Assembly: GCA_018000455.1 (NCBI GenBank) | Contig: JAGNJW010000019.1 | Coordinates: forward strand, 45,978-109,977 | Length of the DNA stretch: 64,000 nucleotides | Reading direction: 5' to 3' | Source: Acidobacteriota bacterium | Lineage (GTDB): Bacteria > Acidobacteriota > Vicinamibacteria > Vicinamibacterales > UBA2999 | In this document: in pieces, positions 60,437 to 64,000 of the stretch | Layout of the letters: each line of letters starts with the position of its first letter | Position numbering within the stretch: position 1 is the first letter of the stretch | The notes under the pieces: generated by a model | Told to the model about the DNA's origin: nothing | What the model saw: only the letters and a program-made list of their open reading frames with translations | The model's database searches: none | Made by a program: the position numbers and the translations under genes

Positions 60437-61375
60437 TTACACGCGGCGGCCGGCGCCGCGAGACAGCCACCACCGCTCGAACCGTGGCGTCACCCAGAGC
60501 ACCCAGGGAACCAGGGCCGCACCGGCCAGCAGATCCACCACCCAGTGGTGGCGCAAGTAGATCGTCGACACGAGCAACGGCACGACGAAGGCGAGCAGCA
60601 GGGGGAAATAGCCGCGGGCGTGGCGCCAGGCGTAGACCAGGCTCAGGCAGCTCACGCCGGCGTGCAGGCTGGGGAACGCCGCCCGCGCCGCATGGTTCGG
60701 CATCATCTCGATGAGCGACTGCTGGAAGTTGGTGATCGCCCCGCCGCGCAGCGTGACCGAGAACAACCCCAGCGACTCGAAATACAGGCGCGGCGGCGCC
60801 GCCGGAAAGACGACGTAGAGCACGTAGCCCGAGTAGAAGCAGACGATAGTGCCAAGCAGCACCTGCCGCGCCTCGCTGTAGCGCCGGCGAACCCACAGCA
60901 GGATGACGACCGACGGCGCCACCACGAAGAAGTTGGCGTAGAAGAGGTTGAAGAATTCCGTCCGCTCGGGCGTGATGTAGCGCTCGGCCCACACGACCGG
61001 CTGGCCGCCGAACAACCACTCCTCCGCGGCGGCGAGGTAGTGGTGGATGTCGTGCGGGTTCAGGAAGCGCACGGTGTCGTGCAAGTTGGTATAGACGGCG
61101 ATGCACATGACGAACGGCAACGCCATGCGGAAGAACTCGGCGAGGCCGCGGGCGCGCGATCCCGAGGGCGTCTTGTGCAGGTAGCGGTGAATCCAGCCGA
61201 CCACCACCGCCAGCACGACGACCGCCCCGAGGCGGGCCAGGCCGCCTTCGATGCGGCGCGAGCTGACCCCGCTCGCGGCGAGCTGCAGATTGGCGTAGAC
61301 GGTGACGATCGCTGAGGTGACGAAGCCGACGACCAGCAGGCCTTCTTCGGGTCGCAGCCGCCAGAGCCGATGCAT
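60437..61375 (-). CDS. PAP2-superfamily membrane phosphatase/inositolphosphotransferase-like protein
   Basis: This 312-residue polytopic protein shows the PAP2 motifs FPSLHAGVSCLSLVYAW (C2, catalytic region) and YLRHHWVVDLLAGAAL (C3 with catalytic His). The early part of the catalytic region, FPAAPPRLYFES, matches the Aur1/Ipt1-like group. About seven hydrophobic helices. Such enzymes work on lipid phosphates or transfer phospho-inositol headgroups in the membrane; substrate unknown. Ends ten bases before the M20 peptidase start, so the two may be co-transcribed. Confidence 0.87.
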   Translation of the reverse strand: MHRLWRLRPEEGLLVVGFVTSAIVTVYANLQLAASGVSSRRIEGGLARLGAVVVLAVVVGWIHRYLHKTPSGSRARGLAEFFRMALPFVMCIAVYTNLHDTVRFLNPHDIHHYLAAAEEWLFGGQPVVWAERYITPERTEFFNLFYANFFVVAPSVVILLWVRRRYSEARQVLLGTIVCFYSGYVLYVVFPAAPPRLYFESLGLFSVTLRGGAITNFQQSLIEMMPNHAARAAFPSLHAGVSCLSLVYAWRHARGYFPLLLAFVVPLLVSTIYLRHHWVVDLLAGAALVPWVLWVTPRFERWWLSRGAGRRV

Positions 61376-61395
61376 CGCGCCAGCGTACTACGTGG

Positions 61396-62709
<1,314 letters not shown>

Positions 62710-62785
62710 GCGACAACACTCCTGAACGTGCCTGGAGCGTTGTGAACCGCCCGAGGTCGAAGACGAAAACGAAACTGTGAGGCCC

Positions 62786-62980
62786 CTACGCGACCGGCTT
62801 GAGGTTGGGCGGCGCCGGTTCCCGAACCACGAGGCCGCCGGCCACTTCGGCACGCGCGGTGGTGGTGTGACGGTGCCCGGCGGGCACCCGGGGCGTCGAT
62901 CCCTTGACAAGCTGCAAGGCCCGAAGCGAACTGACCACGACGAACTCAAAAGCAGCCATGTGGTCGGGTCGATCAATCAC
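62786..62980 (-). CDS. rpoZ: RNA polymerase omega-subunit-like protein, very short
   Basis: This is a 64-residue protein. Segments AAFEFVVVSSLRALQLVKG, STPRVPAGHRHTTTARAEVA and GGLVVREP follow the omega pattern (F-E-x-V-V-x-x-x-x-R-A-x-Q-L, P-x-V, T-x-x-A-x-x-E-V-A-x-G-x-V). The GTG at 62980 has GGAG eight bases upstream and gives a leader IDRPDH as in relatives. Omega supports beta-prime folding and assembly of RNA polymerase. Short genes like this are easily missed. The identification rests on pattern recognition, so confidence is moderate. Confidence 0.6.
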   Translation of the reverse strand: MIDRPDHMAAFEFVVVSSLRALQLVKGSTPRVPAGHRHTTTARAEVAGGLVVREPAPPNLKPVA

Positions 62981-63179
62981 TTCGCACACTCCGAATGCCG
63001 TAAGGGAGCCGCAGCCGGCAGACAGAAAGGCCTCCGGGCCAGGCTCGCACGACTCGTTGCTTTGGGGTGTAAACGCCACCGCGGTGGCGGGGCGCTCAAA
63101 GAAGCGAGGTCATAAGTATAGCGTAGACTGTTGGTCCGGCGCCGGCCCAGGCGCCAGGCGGACCTCGAGGAGACGGCGC

Positions 63180-63731
63180 GTGGTGAAGTGGACACGAATG
63201 TCGGGGGCGGTAGTGGCCATGGTGGCCGCCGCAGGAATCGCACTGCTGGCCGCAGATCGCATCTTCACAAACCCCAAGCCGCAGGCGCATCTCAGGGCGC
63301 TCTTCCCCAAGGCGGCGGCCTTTTCCCCTCTCGAGGGCACGCCGATGCACTTCAAGGCCTACGGAACTGACCCCAAGGCGTCACCCGAGGCGCCCCTGCT
63401 CGGCTACGCCTTCTGGACCACCGATCTCGTGCCGGCCGAGTACGGCTACCACGGCCCGATCCACGTGCTGGTCGGCATGGACCTGACCGGGGTGCTCACC
63501 GGGGCGATTGTCGACTACGACTCGGAACCCTACGGCTACTTCTCGGTGCAACCGCCGGAGTTCGGCGGGCAGTTCGCCGGCAAGAGCGTGCGGGCGCCGT
63601 TCAAGGTCGGCGCCGACGTCCACGCCGTCTCGCGCGCCACGATTTCGATCTCGAGCGCGACGCGAGCCATCCGTGACAGCGCGCGCATCATGGCCAAGAC
63701 CTTCCTCAACCCTGCCGACGTCAAGCCGTGA
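63180..63731 (+). CDS. Membrane-anchored FMN-binding domain protein (NosR/RnfG-like)
   Basis: This 183-residue protein has an N-terminal signal anchor (MSGAVVAMVAAAGIALLAAD) followed by an FMN-binding domain: PLLGYAFWTTDLVPAEYGYH, GPIHVLVGMDLTGVLTGAIV, and FAGKSVRAPFKVGADVHAVS with RATISISSATRAIRDSARI. The S-R-A-T motif carries the Thr to which FMN is covalently attached in NosR and RnfG/NqrC families. GTG 63180 has GAGGAG at seven bases. The stop overlaps the next start (GTGA), so the two are coupled. Confidence 0.85.
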   Translation: MVKWTRMSGAVVAMVAAAGIALLAADRIFTNPKPQAHLRALFPKAAAFSPLEGTPMHFKAYGTDPKASPEAPLLGYAFWTTDLVPAEYGYHGPIHVLVGMDLTGVLTGAIVDYDSEPYGYFSVQPPEFGGQFAGKSVRAPFKVGADVHAVSRATISISSATRAIRDSARIMAKTFLNPADVKP

Positions 63732-64000
63732 GTCAGCCAGACGACCCCTGGGGCTTCGAAGAGACGCCCGTCGAGACCTGGGGCGAACTGCTCACAACGC
63801 AGGGCATGGACCTGGCGCTGCTGGCGGCGTTCCTCCTCCTCGCCTACATCAGCTTCCGCCGCAAGAGCGTCCGCCTGAAGTACGTGACGCTCGTGGTGGC
63901 CGTGGCCTACATGGGGTTTGCGAAGAGCTACCTCATCTCGATCACGAACATCTTCAGCGCGCTCGACAACAGCTGGCCGATCTTCCGCCACAACTTGACG
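63728..64000 (+). CDS. NosR/NirI-like membrane protein (C-terminus beyond the window)
   Basis: The frame from GTG 63728 to the window end gives 91 codons: an acidic leader (DDPWGFEETPVETWGELLTT), then hydrophobic helices DLALLAAFLLLAYISFRRKS and LKYVTLVVAVAYMGFAKSYL. With the preceding FMN-binding gene this looks like a split NosR-type electron-transfer protein; the remainder, with possible 4Fe-4S clusters, is not visible. Confidence 0.65.
   Translation, partial: MSQPDDPWGFEETPVETWGELLTTQGMDLALLAAFLLLAYISFRRKSVRLKYVTLVVAVAYMGFAKSYLISITNIFSALDNSWPIFRHNLT

Noticed and set aside
59009..61315. Very long plus-strand open frame opposite the M20 peptidase and PAP2 genes
   Set aside because: The translation is rich in Arg/His/Gln low-complexity sequence, typical of antisense frames in high-GC DNA; the minus-strand genes have clear family motifs.

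Overview
This is a 64 kb high-GC window with dense coding on both strands. An Acidobacteriota host, probably of the Vicinamibacteria type, is suggested by an Oar-like TonB-dependent receptor with an N-terminal carboxypeptidase-regulatory fold, remnants of a Ser/Thr-kinase/PD40 propeller gene, a DUF2339-DUF3999 pair and many signalling proteins. This assignment is inference; no 16S gene is present.

Region 1 (1-10.5 kb) looks like chromosomal backbone. It holds a partial SAM methyltransferase, three tandem paralogous polytopic membrane proteins of glycosyltransferase-C type with overlapping ends, a secreted protein with a phage-fibre-like motif, and an overlapping gene pair on the minus strand (coiled-coil/GAF protein, then a lytic transglycosylase).

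Region 2 (10.5-22.3 kb) is an integrative island at the 3' end of ssrA (tmRNA, 10531-10884). A complete tyrosine recombinase and an excisionase-like HTH protein sit beside the tmRNA. The last 26 bp of the tmRNA region recur exactly at 22243-22268, giving candidate att sites. The cargo is three large membrane glycosyltransferase-like genes, a winged-helix protein of unknown role, a decayed beta-barrel gene, a DUF4390-like secreted protein, an intact HigBA-like toxin-antitoxin (TA) pair and a striking triple-nested hairpin.

Region 3 (22.3-36 kb) is an accretion zone. A decayed second copy of the TA pair, a second set of att-like repeats with an integrase 3'-end fragment near 31.6 kb, and many complete, orphan or broken TA genes surround a DUF2339-DUF3999-K+ channel operon. 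NHL-repeat and Ser/Thr kinase-propeller pseudogenes lie at its right side.

Region 4 (36-47.5 kb) has a TonB-dependent receptor, a CocE/NonD hydrolase, two acetyltransferases, DUF998 and DUF2200 proteins, and a carboxymuconolactone decarboxylase/AhpD-like gene. In that gene the second Cys of the CxxC motif is a TGA codon followed by a stem-loop that fits the bacterial SECIS model, so it is a candidate selenoprotein. It overlaps an MDR oxidoreductase gene.

Region 5 (47.5-64 kb) is rich in signalling: a serine hydrolase lipoprotein, a membrane histidine kinase, and a sigma-54 activator with a degenerate GGDEF domain divergent from an HD-GYP/GAF protein that has a sigma-54-type promoter match. 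It continues with an aminotransferase, a degenerate HATPase-like protein, an M20 peptidase, a PAP2-family protein, a DEAD-box helicase, a very short omega-like RNA polymerase subunit gene, and the start of a NosR-like FMN-binding/membrane pair that runs off the end.
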